DNA of 5,645 bases from JADJLQ01 sp964396995 (GTDB taxonomy: Bacteria; Bacteroidota; Bacteroidia; Chitinophagales; Saprospiraceae), in NCBI GenBank assembly GCA_964396995.1, contig CAYNIG010000327.1:1-5645 (forward strand). The letters are read 5' to 3'. This document shows, piece after piece, positions 1 through 5,402 of the stretch (position 1 is the first letter of the stretch; each line of letters starts with the position of its first letter). The notes beneath the pieces were generated by a model. The model was given only the letters and a program-made list of their open reading frames with translations, was not told the origin of the DNA and made no database searches. Both the position numbers and the translations under genes were made by a program.

Positions 1-19
1 TTCTGACGAGCTTTCTTTG

Positions 20-48
20 ATTCTTTCTTTGGCGGACAAAGAAAGAAT
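20..48. repeat. 12-bp perfect hairpin (TTCTTTCTTTG type)
   Basis: The arms 20-31 (ATTCTTTCTTTG) and 37-48 (CAAAGAAAGAAT) are exact reverse complements around a 5-base loop, GCGGA. No T-run follows the right arm on the plus strand, and none follows the left arm on the minus strand, so it does not look like a classical intrinsic terminator. It lies downstream of the minus-strand SRPBCC gene and could still end transcripts or be an intergenic repeat. The gene to its left is outside the window. Confidence 0.6.
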
Positions 49-98
49 GACAAATAAAAAAATTATACTTAACCAGCAGACCCTACTTAGTGGTTTCA

Positions 99-131
99 AA
101 TTCACCACAAAGGCCACCAAGAAACACCAAG
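99..131. repeat. ACCAAG-rich intergenic repeat
   Basis: This stretch carries CACCACAAAGGCCACCAAG followed by AAACACCAAG, so ACCAAG occurs twice about 10 bases apart. Related words recur in the window: ACACCAAGGCCAC at 3521-3533 and, on the minus strand, AATTCACACCAAGGTC near 3577-3592. Similar 'accacaaaggc...' tracts are, as I recall, common between genes in Bacteroidota. No function can be read from it. It lies 16 bases past the stop codon of the SRPBCC gene. Confidence 0.4.
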
Positions 132-146
132 TAAAAATTCATTAAT

Positions 147-530
147 TTATTCAAAGTACACCTTCATGGGATCAAAATAACTTTCCACCCAACCCTTTTT
201 ATATTTTATATCCTTCGATAATAAATCAGAATGAGTTAAAGTCAATTCTGTAATTCCGGGTTTGATTTCTTTTAATTGAATTTCCAACAGGGAATCGGCC
301 TGATCCGGGTCAAACTCTACCGTGCGCCAGGATTGTTTGATGTACTGGTCAGGTATTAATTCGAGATTTTTACCGCTAATGTATTCATCCCATGCTGTAA
401 ATTTTCCGCCAACTTTAGCATTGCATTTTGCATCGCCACCAGTCATAGCAGCATGTCCCTTGCTGGTAAGCCAGGCACGATATATTTTATCTGGTGTGGT
501 TTTGATCTTAGTTTTGATTGTAAATTTCAT
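147..530 (-). CDS. SRPBCC / AHSA1-like (START-fold) protein
   Basis: This 127-residue cytoplasmic protein has no signal peptide or membrane segment. It matches the AHSA1-like branch of the SRPBCC superfamily (Pfam AHSA1) from end to end. The N-terminus KFTIKTKIKTTPDKIYRAWL (residues 2-21) is the usual first strand plus helix. The central block VGGKFTAWDEYISGKNLELI (40-59) is the family hallmark, followed by I-x-Q-S-W-R (64-69). The C-terminal helix has the typical KGWVESYFDPMKVYF pattern (about 112-126). These folds form a hydrophobic cavity. Members serve as Hsp90-cochaperone-like or ligand-binding proteins, and the ligand cannot be told from sequence. The length is normal for a single-domain member. 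The ATG at 528-530 is chosen because the family start aligns there; no Shine-Dalgarno is visible. It stands alone and is divergent from the M13 peptidase gene. Confidence 0.9.
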   Translation of the reverse strand: MKFTIKTKIKTTPDKIYRAWLTSKGHAAMTGGDAKCNAKVGGKFTAWDEYISGKNLELIPDQYIKQSWRTVEFDPDQADSLLEIQLKEIKPGITELTLTHSDLLSKDIKYKKGWVESYFDPMKVYFE

Positions 531-575
531 ATTTTATTATAGGAAATGAGTAAAATCTCAGCAGAACGTATATTC

Positions 576-583
576 CAAATATA
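576..583 (-). promoter_or_regulatory. Candidate -7 element for the SRPBCC gene
   Basis: Read on the minus strand this is TATATTTG, which fits the Bacteroidota primary-sigma -7 consensus TAnnTTTG. It lies about 45 bases upstream of the ATG, which would give a leader of roughly 40 bases. No convincing TTG/TTTG -33 element is present at the usual spacing, so this is a motif match only. Confidence 0.4.
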
Positions 584-586
584 TTA

Positions 587-619
587 AACCTAATTTATAT
601 AAACAGCTAAATTTAGGTT
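587..619. promoter_or_regulatory. Imperfect inverted repeat, possible operator
   Basis: AACCTAATTTA (587-597) pairs with TAAATTTAGGTT (608-619): 11 base pairs with one bulged T at 612 and a 10-base spacer. It occupies the place where the -33 region of the SRPBCC promoter would lie, just upstream of the -7 match at 576-583. A repressor site is therefore possible, but there is no regulator gene in the window to pair it with. It could also be a chance AT-rich palindrome. Confidence 0.35.
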
Positions 620-889
620 CTTTACCATATTTGGTCGGCAGTTTATATGTTTAAAATCTGACAAAAATAACTCGCATATTGATCTACCATTGATCAATGA
701 TTCCCTCTGACAATTGATTTTTTTCATGAAAATTAACACCGTGCCCGACAAGTTATTCAGGCGAGAGTTTTTTGTCACTACCCCGGTGCAAGCATCTGAA
801 TATAAGGTAGAATCAAAATCATTAATAAAGTTACCCTTCTTTTACCTATTAAATACAGCGAAGAAACAAATATAATTGGTATTATTTTC

Positions 890-897
890 TACTTTTG
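890..897 (+). promoter_or_regulatory. Candidate -7 element for the M13 peptidase gene
   Basis: TACTTTTG matches the Bacteroidota -7 consensus TAnnTTTG and lies about 52 bases upstream of the ATG at 950. A -33 TTG at the expected spacing is not evident; the nearest TTG, at 876-878, is too close. The sequence from here to the start codon is T-rich and lacks a Shine-Dalgarno, as is usual for this phylum. Confidence 0.45.
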
Positions 898-949
898 TTT
901 TCCGAAAAGACTCACTCTCCGTTTTTTAATTATTTTCAATTTTCTTAGT

Positions 950-2998
950 ATGAAACCAATATCATATATACTCATTCTTATTGTATTATTTGCAAGCTGC
1001 AAAACGGAATCAACAGATAAAACAACGGTAAAACCAGTGAAACCGGATTTCGTGTACAGCAACCGGGACACCACAGTATCGCCAGCTCAGGATTTTTTTC
1101 TGTATGCCAATGGAGGTTGGATTAAAAACAACCCCATTCCCGATGACCAATCTTCCTGGGGTATAGGTAACCTCGTACTGGAAGAAAACATCAAGCGGTT
1201 GAGAGAAATAAGTGAGAAAGCAGCGAATGTCGATCAGGCCGCAGCGGGTAGTCCTGATCAGATGATTGGAGACTTCTGGTCAAGCGGAATGGATACCATT
1301 AAAATCGAAGCAGAAGGATTAAAATATTTACAGCCCTACCTTGATCGCATAGATAAAGTAAAGGATATAAAAGAATTGATGCCATTAGTATCCGAATTTA
1401 AAACTATTGGTTCCAGTACTTTTTTCGCTGATTTTGTAAATCAGGATGATAAAAACAGCGATGCCATGATTTACACTTTTTACCAGGGAGGTACAGGCTT
1501 GCCCGAGCGGGAATATTATTTTAAAAATGACAGCGCAACAATACGTATTCGCAATCAATATGCCGGATATATTGCAGACATACTCAGTCTTTCCGGGAGA
1601 GATAAAATAAAATCGATACAAACAGGGAAAGATATCCTTGCAATGGAGACCCGCATTGCCAAGGTGCAACGTAAAATCGAAGATTTGCGTGATCCCTATG
1701 CTAATTATAATAAAATGGCCATTTCTTCGCTTTCCCGGATCTCTCCAGTACTGGATCTTCCGCTTCATCTTAAAAATACCGGGGTAAAAAATATAGATAG
1801 TGTAATCGTAGGCCAACCGGATTTTTTTAAAGGATTAAATCAAATAGTAAAAAACACACCTATAGATATACTCAAAGAATACGTACGTTTTAATCTGATC
1901 AGTGATTTTGCAGCAGCTTTGCCTGATGTATACGGTATGACTGCTTTTAATTTTAATAAATTATTATCCGGAGCTAAAGAGAGAAGGCCAAGATGGAAAA
2001 GAGTGATGCAAGCCGAAGAAAATCTGATAGGAGAAGTGCTTGGTCAGCTGTATGTAAAGGAATTTTTTGGTCCCTTGGCAAAAAAAAGATATGAAGATAT
2101 GACCGAAGGAGTGCGCGAGGCTTTGCGTGAAAGAATAAAAGCGCTAACATGGATGTCGGACAGTACCAAACAAAAAGCCTATGTGAAACTCGATGCCATT
2201 ACAAAAAAAGTGGGATACCCGGATAAATGGAAAGACTTTTCATCCATGAAAATATCAAGAGAAAGCTATCTGCTCAATCAAATCAACGGCAACAAATGGT
2301 GGCATGAATATGAATTAAATAAACTCGGCAAACCCGTAGATCGTACTGAGTGGGATATGACTCCACAAACCTATAATGCCTATTATAATCCAACCAATAA
2401 TGAAATCGTATTACCGGCAGGGATTTTTACCGTACCCGGCTATCGGGATGAAGAATTGGATGATGCGGTGGTATACGGAAATGGAGGAGCCAGTACCATA
2501 GGGCATGAGATCACGCATGGTTTTGATGATCAGGGAAGACAATATGACGCCAAAGGAAATCTAACCAACTGGTGGAACCAATCCGATGAAGAAGAGTTTA
2601 CCAAACGCGCCAATGTAATGGTAAATCAATTTGCCGCTTATGAGCCCCTGCCAGGATATAAAATAAACGGCGAGGCTACATTAGGCGAAAACATAGCTGA
2701 TCTGGGCGGTGCCATCCTCGGCCTGGAAGCATTTAAAAAGACCAAACAATTCCAGGAAGGAAAACTCATCAACGGATTGACTCCGATCCAGCGTTACTTT
2801 TTGGGTTATAGCCTGGGTTGGTTAAGTCAAACCCGAGACGAATCCCTGCGCAGTCAACTTTTGTCTGATGTGCATTCTCCGGCAAATTATAGAGTGAACG
2901 GACCTTTTGCCAATATGGAGGAGTTTTATAAAGCATTTAATGTAAAAGAGGGGGATGCTATGTACAGGGCAGATAGTATTCGGGTGAGAATCTGGTAA
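950..2998 (+). CDS. M13 family zinc metallopeptidase, lipoprotein (neprilysin/PepO-like)
   Basis: This 682-residue endopeptidase is full length for family M13 (peptidase_M13_N then peptidase_M13), which cleaves short peptides with one catalytic zinc. Residues 1-17 (MKPISYILILIVLFASC) are a lipoprotein signal with lipobox LFASC. Cys17 is the only cysteine in the protein, so it should be lipid-anchored outside the cytoplasm and has no disulfides, unlike mammalian neprilysin. The N-terminal domain spans about 40-420. The catalytic domain has substrate-binding NAYYNP (476-481) and the zinc motif HEITH (His519, Glu520, His523) in GHEITHGFDDQG. The third ligand is Glu580 in GENIADLGG, with Asp584 in the family's ExxxD position. 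His642 and Arg648 in HSPANYRVNGP correspond to neprilysin His711 and Arg717. The C-terminus RVRIW resembles the family's end motif. All key residues are present, so it should be active. The physiological substrate is unknown. The start is fixed by the signal peptide. Confidence 0.97.
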   Translation: MKPISYILILIVLFASCKTESTDKTTVKPVKPDFVYSNRDTTVSPAQDFFLYANGGWIKNNPIPDDQSSWGIGNLVLEENIKRLREISEKAANVDQAAAGSPDQMIGDFWSSGMDTIKIEAEGLKYLQPYLDRIDKVKDIKELMPLVSEFKTIGSSTFFADFVNQDDKNSDAMIYTFYQGGTGLPEREYYFKNDSATIRIRNQYAGYIADILSLSGRDKIKSIQTGKDILAMETRIAKVQRKIEDLRDPYANYNKMAISSLSRISPVLDLPLHLKNTGVKNIDSVIVGQPDFFKGLNQIVKNTPIDILKEYVRFNLISDFAAALPDVYGMTAFNFNKLLSGAKERRPRWKRVMQAEENLIGEVLGQLYVKEFFGPLAKKRYEDMTEGVREALRERIKALTWMSDSTKQKAYVKLDAITKKVGYPDKWKDFSSMKISRESYLLNQINGNKWWHEYELNKLGKPVDRTEWDMTPQTYNAYYNPTNNEIVLPAGIFTVPGYRDEELDDAVVYGNGGASTIGHEITHGFDDQGRQYDAKGNLTNWWNQSDEEEFTKRANVMVNQFAAYEPLPGYKINGEATLGENIADLGGAILGLEAFKKTKQFQEGKLINGLTPIQRYFLGYSLGWLSQTRDESLRSQLLSDVHSPANYRVNGPFANMEEFYKAFNVKEGDAMYRADSIRVRIW

Positions 2999-3054
2999 AT
3001 CGATGTACGACATACGATGTACAATGTACGAGGTACAATGGACAATGTAGGATG
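2999..3054. repeat. Degenerate heptamer tandem repeat, 8 units
   Basis: Eight seven-base units of consensus TACRATG run directly from the base after the M13 peptidase stop codon: ATCGATG, TACGACA, TACGATG, TACAATG, TACGAGG, TACAATG, GACAATG, TAGGATG. The period is exactly 7 throughout. In one minus-strand frame it reads as a repetitive SYIVH-type peptide, but nothing suggests translation. Tracts of this TACGATG/TACAATG kind are, as I recall, scattered between genes in Bacteroidota. It fills half of the 118-base gap between two convergent genes, and no clear terminator is seen beside it. Confidence 0.8.
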
Positions 3055-3116
3055 TGTCCATGACTGAAAAGAAGAGGCTATTTGAAAAGATTACTATGCT
3101 TGTGCAGTAGCTGATT

Positions 3117-3443
3117 TTACTTACCCAGACTGTTATCAATCCATCTTTCGATAATGGGCACGTATTTCAACAAAAATATATAGCTAATGATCAATACAGC
3201 AATCAATGCTGCGAGTAACATAAGATTTTGCTTTTTAATAGCCCTTTTTTTATCGTAATAATATTCATTATATCCACCTTTAAACCTGCGTGAAATCCGC
3301 GATTTCATAGCTTCTACAGTATCTTCCTGCATAGCTTTGATTTCTTTAAGCCTTTCTTCCCGTTTTTCCTTTACCGGATCCCAATACCTTGGACGAAACT
3401 CGAAGGGAAGAGGTTTTATCTGCTTAAATTTTATAAGGCCCAT
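3117..3443 (-). CDS. Conserved hypothetical single-pass membrane protein
   Basis: I recognise this 108-residue protein only as the type of small uncharacterised protein conserved in Bacteroidota; I assign no function. Residues 1-35 are rich in basic and aromatic residues and include FEFRPRYWDPVKEKREERLKE (about 14-34), where the RPRYWDPxKE block looks like the conserved signature. About 25-50 is a charged, probably helical stretch. About 51-72 is strongly basic (SRRFKGGYNEYYYDKKRAIKK). A single hydrophobic segment follows at about 74-94 (LMLLAALIAVLIISYIFLL), then a short tail KYVPIIERWIDNSLGK. The positive-inside rule suggests an N-terminal cytoplasmic domain and a C-terminal tail outside. 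There is no signal peptide. It converges on the M13 peptidase gene. A -7-like element lies just upstream of its ATG at 3441-3443. Confidence 0.82.
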   Translation of the reverse strand: MGLIKFKQIKPLPFEFRPRYWDPVKEKREERLKEIKAMQEDTVEAMKSRISRRFKGGYNEYYYDKKRAIKKQNLMLLAALIAVLIISYIFLLKYVPIIERWIDNSLGK

Positions 3444-3465
3444 AATTTTGAATTAGTATTAGTTC

Positions 3466-3473
3466 CAAAATTA
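3466..3473 (-). promoter_or_regulatory. Candidate -7 element for the 108-aa gene
   Basis: On the minus strand this reads TAATTTTG, fitting TAnnTTTG, and lies 22 bases upstream of the ATG, implying a short leader of about 15 bases. No -33 match is seen at the normal spacing. Together with the possible terminator at 3521-3585, it suggests this gene is transcribed separately from the VOC gene upstream. Confidence 0.35.
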
Positions 3474-3520
3474 AGGATTTTAGAATGAATGCTTTTGGTG
3501 GGTGACTATTAGTAAAAAAT

Positions 3521-3585
3521 ACACCAAGGCCACGCTTATCTATTATTGCATTCGGAAAAGAGCCCAACAAGGGAGACCTTGGTGT
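3521..3585 (-). terminator. Possible long-loop terminator after the VOC gene
   Basis: ACACCAAGG (3521-3529) and CCTTGGTGT (3577-3585) are perfect 9-bp inverted arms, 47 bases apart. Read on the minus strand, the second arm is followed at once by ATTTTTTACT, a T-run like that of an intrinsic terminator, and the structure begins about 20 bases past the VOC stop codon. The loop is far longer than normal, so this may instead be a repeat-derived inverted pair related to the ACCAAG tract at 99-131. Confidence 0.35.
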
Positions 3586-3604
3586 GAATTTCAATTAATC
3601 CGGA

Positions 3605-3988
3605 TCAATGCTGTGAATGAAATCCTATGGTATTGCCTTCACTGTCTACTATAAATGCCATATAGCCTGTCTGCTCATCAATAAGGGTTTTAGGCATGGT
3701 TACGACACCACCGGCTTTCTCCACATTTGCAAGCGGAACAGCCAGGTCAGGGTTTCCATTGAGATAGATTTTTACACCCTGGCCACTGGGTATATGCATG
3801 TCGCTTTGCACAAGGGCACCGGCTACTTTTCCATTGCCCGGATCCCATGGAAAAAAGGCCATTTCCATGCCCATCATATTTTGAGATTCCATTTTGATAT
3901 CAAATACGGTTTCATAAAATTTTTTAGCCCGATTGATGTCAGCAGCTGGTATTTCAAACCAATTAATTGAATTTACATTTCCATCCAT
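3605..3988 (-). CDS. VOC (glyoxalase/bleomycin-resistance fold) family protein
   Basis: This 127-residue cytoplasmic protein belongs to the vicinal oxygen chelate superfamily and has the two-module beta-alpha-beta-beta-beta layout. The first module starts NSINWFEIPAADINRAKKFYETVF (residues 6-29), the typical 'WFEIPxxDxxRAKxFYExVF' opening. GNGKVAGALVQ (about 52-62) is its last strand. The second module runs from about 71 (GVKIYLNG) through VEKAGGVVTMPKTLIDEQTGYMAFIVDSEGNTIGFHS (about 89-125), the usual 'xGGxVxxPKTxI...GYxAxxxDxEGNxxGxHS' close. The length is normal for a single-subunit member. Proteins of this group are annotated as glyoxalase-like, but their substrate is generally unknown, and metal ligands cannot be assigned with certainty here. 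The ATG at 3986-3988 is favoured because the fold begins within a few residues. No Shine-Dalgarno is present, only an A-rich leader. It lies 103 bases downstream of the GNAT gene on the same strand. Confidence 0.92.
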   Translation of the reverse strand: MDGNVNSINWFEIPAADINRAKKFYETVFDIKMESQNMMGMEMAFFPWDPGNGKVAGALVQSDMHIPSGQGVKIYLNGNPDLAVPLANVEKAGGVVTMPKTLIDEQTGYMAFIVDSEGNTIGFHSQH

Positions 3989-4072
3989 GTCATTTTTTTT
4001 TAATAGGTGATTAAATTTTATTTATAAACGTATAAGAGGCGCAATTTGGGGCCAGACCTCAGATTATTTTTA

Positions 4073-4085
4073 ATGCAATTTGCAT
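4073..4085. repeat. Short palindrome ATGCAA-T-TTGCAT
   Basis: This perfect 6-bp inverted repeat around one base lies just past the GNAT stop codon, in the 103-base gap before the VOC gene. No T-run follows it on the minus strand, so terminator function is not supported. A protein-binding site is possible but unproven. Confidence 0.3.
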
Positions 4086-4091
4086 CTTATT

Positions 4092-4655
4092 TTAATTGAA
4101 TACAGTTACTTCCGATCGAGTGTTTCCTTTTCGCCAAAGGAAGACCTCGCCATCATCAGTAATCTCTGGTCCTATACAAGTAAAGCCCGATTTGATCAGG
4201 GTTCGCTGAGACGCATTGGTTTCGCGATAGGTATGATCTATGAGTGACTTCGCGCCTTCATGTTCAAATACCCAATCTGCGAGTTTTGATAGAGCTTCTG
4301 TGGCATAGCCCTTATTCCGGTGATGGAGATCCATGGCATAGCCTGTTTCCGTTTCGCCATTTTCATTTAGTATGCCGGCTAGCCCAATGCCACCTATTGC
4401 ACTGTTGATTGATTTTAATACGATTAACCAGTTGGTATACCATTTATAGTAGTGTGGGTATTTTATTATATTGGGCTTCCAAAAATTTTCTAATGCGTCA
4501 ACATACTCTGATTTAAATGGTTCTTCCATCTGTATAGTGGCAGAAGTAAGACCAAGTGCAGCAGCGAGTTTTTCAGGATGTTCATGTAATAGGAGATGAT
4601 CATAGGTCAATGGAATCAACTTCAATCGGTCTGATTCAATAAAAAAATATTCCAT
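4092..4655 (-). CDS. GNAT N-acetyltransferase, RimJ/RimL (Acetyltransf_3) type
   Basis: This 187-residue protein of the GNAT superfamily transfers an acetyl group from acetyl-CoA to an amine; the acceptor is unknown. It opens with the RimJ/RimL-like ESDRLKLIPLTYDHLLL (7-23). A helical insert with the LGL motif follows at 34-36. The central strands are WLIVLKSINSAIGGIGLAG (about 76-94) and ETETGYAMDLHHRNKGYATEAL (about 101-122). The acetyl-CoA pyrophosphate-binding motif A is H-R-N-K-G-Y-A (112-118; Arg113, Gly116). Motif B is NASQRTLIKSGF (147-158), the common 'N.aS.rvlek.GF' block, and the final strand is GEVFLWRK. The length is normal and no motif is missing. Antibiotic resistance or protein N-terminal acetylation cannot be inferred. 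The ATG at 4653-4655 is used because family homology begins within a few residues. It heads the minus-strand run followed by the VOC gene. Confidence 0.93.
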   Translation of the reverse strand: MEYFFIESDRLKLIPLTYDHLLLHEHPEKLAAALGLTSATIQMEEPFKSEYVDALENFWKPNIIKYPHYYKWYTNWLIVLKSINSAIGGIGLAGILNENGETETGYAMDLHHRNKGYATEALSKLADWVFEHEGAKSLIDHTYRETNASQRTLIKSGFTCIGPEITDDGEVFLWRKGNTRSEVTVFN

Positions 4656-4819
4656 TTTAGATATGGTTAAGTATGATAAAAAATAATGAATACAACTTCT
4701 GATTATAGATATAGGGCAATTCCGTTGAGAAGAGTGGAAATATAGAAATAAGAATTTTTCAGAGGCTACTTTCTTGGGTAAAGGTAATAATATGTTGATT
4801 TAGCTAAATTAAAAATTAC

Positions 4820-4832
4820 GCACCTTCAGGGC
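4820..4832 (-). repeat. Degenerate REP-like copy
   Basis: GCACCTTCAGGGC differs by one base from the reverse complement of the copy at 5217-5229 (GCCCCTTCAGGGC). The substitution weakens its stem. It marks the left edge of the repeat cluster. Confidence 0.55.
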
Positions 4833-4894
4833 TATGGTACGATTTGTTCTTTTCCCAAGGTCAAATTATAAGAATTAATTCGAGCTTGGTTTTT

Positions 4895-5040
4895 AAATAA
4901 AACCCTTTCAGGGCTAAATAAAAAATCTGAAGGGAATTAACTCAGCTTAAAACAAAGGTAATCTTTAAACAAAAGAAATTCAGGTAACAAGATTCATTCT
5001 ATTAATCATATCAAAATTCATCCCTGAAAGGGTTTTATTT
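4895..5040. repeat. 146-bp unit with exact 19-bp inverted ends
   Basis: The 19 bases at 4895-4913 (AAATAAAACCCTTTCAGGG) are the exact reverse complement of 5022-5040, and the match stops at both edges. The interior of 108 bases is AT-rich and has no reading frame of note. It looks like a miniature inverted-repeat element or a pair of oppositely oriented REP units (a BIME-like arrangement). No target-site duplication is visible in the flanking bases, which argues against a recent classical transposon insertion. Confidence 0.65.
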
Positions 5041-5152
5041 CACCTGCTTTGGGTGGTCAATAAAAAGCTGGCTAGGATTTAAAGCAAAATTGATCTTTTG
5101 ACAAAAAAACGATGGAAATCAGTTTCCTAATTTTGATTATATCCAAACTTCA

Positions 5153-5234
5153 GCCCTGAAAGGGCGAAAGATCACCAGCTGAGGGTAGCCCTCAGCTGCA
5201 ATAAAATAAAATGGTCGCCCTGAAGGGGCACCAT
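5153..5234 (+). repeat. Composite REP-like block of three hairpins
   Basis: Three hairpins sit in order. GCCCT-GAA-AGGGC is at 5153-5165. A perfect 10-bp stem (5176-5185 CAGCTGAGGG / 5189-5198 CCCTCAGCTG) has the loop TAG. ATGGT plus GCCCT pairs with GGGGC plus ACCAT at 5211-5234, closing on the loop GAA with a single bulged C at 5216 and one T-G pair. The outer two share the core GCCCTGAARGGGC in direct orientation, 64 bases apart. This outer-inner-outer layout resembles intergenic repeats I recall from Bacteroidota genomes, where the middle stem often reads CAGCCCAGGG. The block ends 9 bases before the stop codon of the transposase relic. Confidence 0.7.
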
Positions 5235-5243
5235 ATACTTATT

Positions 5244-5402
5244 TTATTCATCCCATACGTATTGTTCATCAAATTCAATTCAATATAATTCTCTTTCATT
5301 AATACGCCGAACTCTTCCTTGAAGTGGATTTTATAATGATGTTCTTTTTTTTTTCAGAATGTAATTAAGGTCTGCTGGGGAAATCATAAAAGATTGACGC
5401 CT
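5244..5402 (-). pseudogene. C-terminal relic of a REP-associated (Y1/IS200-like) transposase
   Basis: Read on the minus strand with two frame corrections, this gives the C-terminal end of a Bacteroidota RAYT-type transposase. The pieces are: SFMISPADLNYILKKK (5393 down to about 5346), then EHHYKIHFKEEFGVLMKENY with IE (5344 to 5279), then EFDEQYVWDE and a TAA stop (5276 to 5244). The family ends in a pattern like 'YIxxQxEHHxxxTFxEEFxxxLKxxxIExDExYVW', which the pieces follow in order. The first break falls in a run of ten A; nine would keep the frame. The second is a tandem duplication of AATTC at 5272-5281. The catalytic HUH and tyrosine regions are absent: upstream the frame hits a stop at 5409-5411 and nothing recognisable continues. 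These enzymes act on REP hairpins, and such hairpins lie directly downstream here. Confidence 0.7.

Larger units (their letters stand above)
531..949. other. Divergent intergenic region (419 bp)
   Basis: This spacer separates the divergently transcribed SRPBCC and M13 peptidase genes. It contains one candidate -7 promoter element for each gene and an imperfect inverted repeat at 587-619. The only long reading frame inside it (62 codons, minus strand, 590-778) lacks recognisable motifs and is not called. I see no RNA gene or riboswitch in the rest. Confidence 0.6.
4656..5243. other. Non-coding region holding a cluster of CCCTGAAAGGG-type repeats
   Basis: No protein-coding gene is supported here. 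4656-4800 is the upstream region of the GNAT gene; no TAnnTTTG match is seen on its strand. A perfect 12-bp palindrome, ATTTAGCTAAAT, sits at 4798-4809. From 4820 to 5234 the sequence carries at least five copies of a short palindrome GCCCTGAARGGGC: minus orientation at 4820-4832 and 4903-4914, plus orientation at 5022-5032, 5153-5165 and 5217-5229. A half-copy, CTGAAGGG, lies at 4927-4934. The DNA between copies is AT-rich with no recognisable content. The cluster abuts a transposase relic, which suggests a REP-like origin. Confidence 0.7.

Noticed and set aside
590..778. 62-codon minus-strand frame in the divergent intergenic region
   Set aside because: It has no domain, signal or plausible start context, and it overlaps a promoter-proximal inverted repeat. 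It is most likely chance.
2822..3139. 105-codon minus-strand frame with SYIVH repeats
   Set aside because: It is antisense to the end of the M13 peptidase gene, and its repetitive peptide comes from the heptamer repeat at 2999-3054.
147..4655. A coordinated multi-gene system (defence, toxin-antitoxin or biosynthetic cluster)
   Set aside because: The genes are unrelated single-domain or stand-alone proteins, lie on both strands and have gaps over 100 bases. No toxin, nuclease, ATPase or regulator is present.
4820..5234. CRISPR array
   Set aside because: Copies are short, occur in both orientations and are irregularly spaced (about 60-130 bases apart). No cas genes are nearby.
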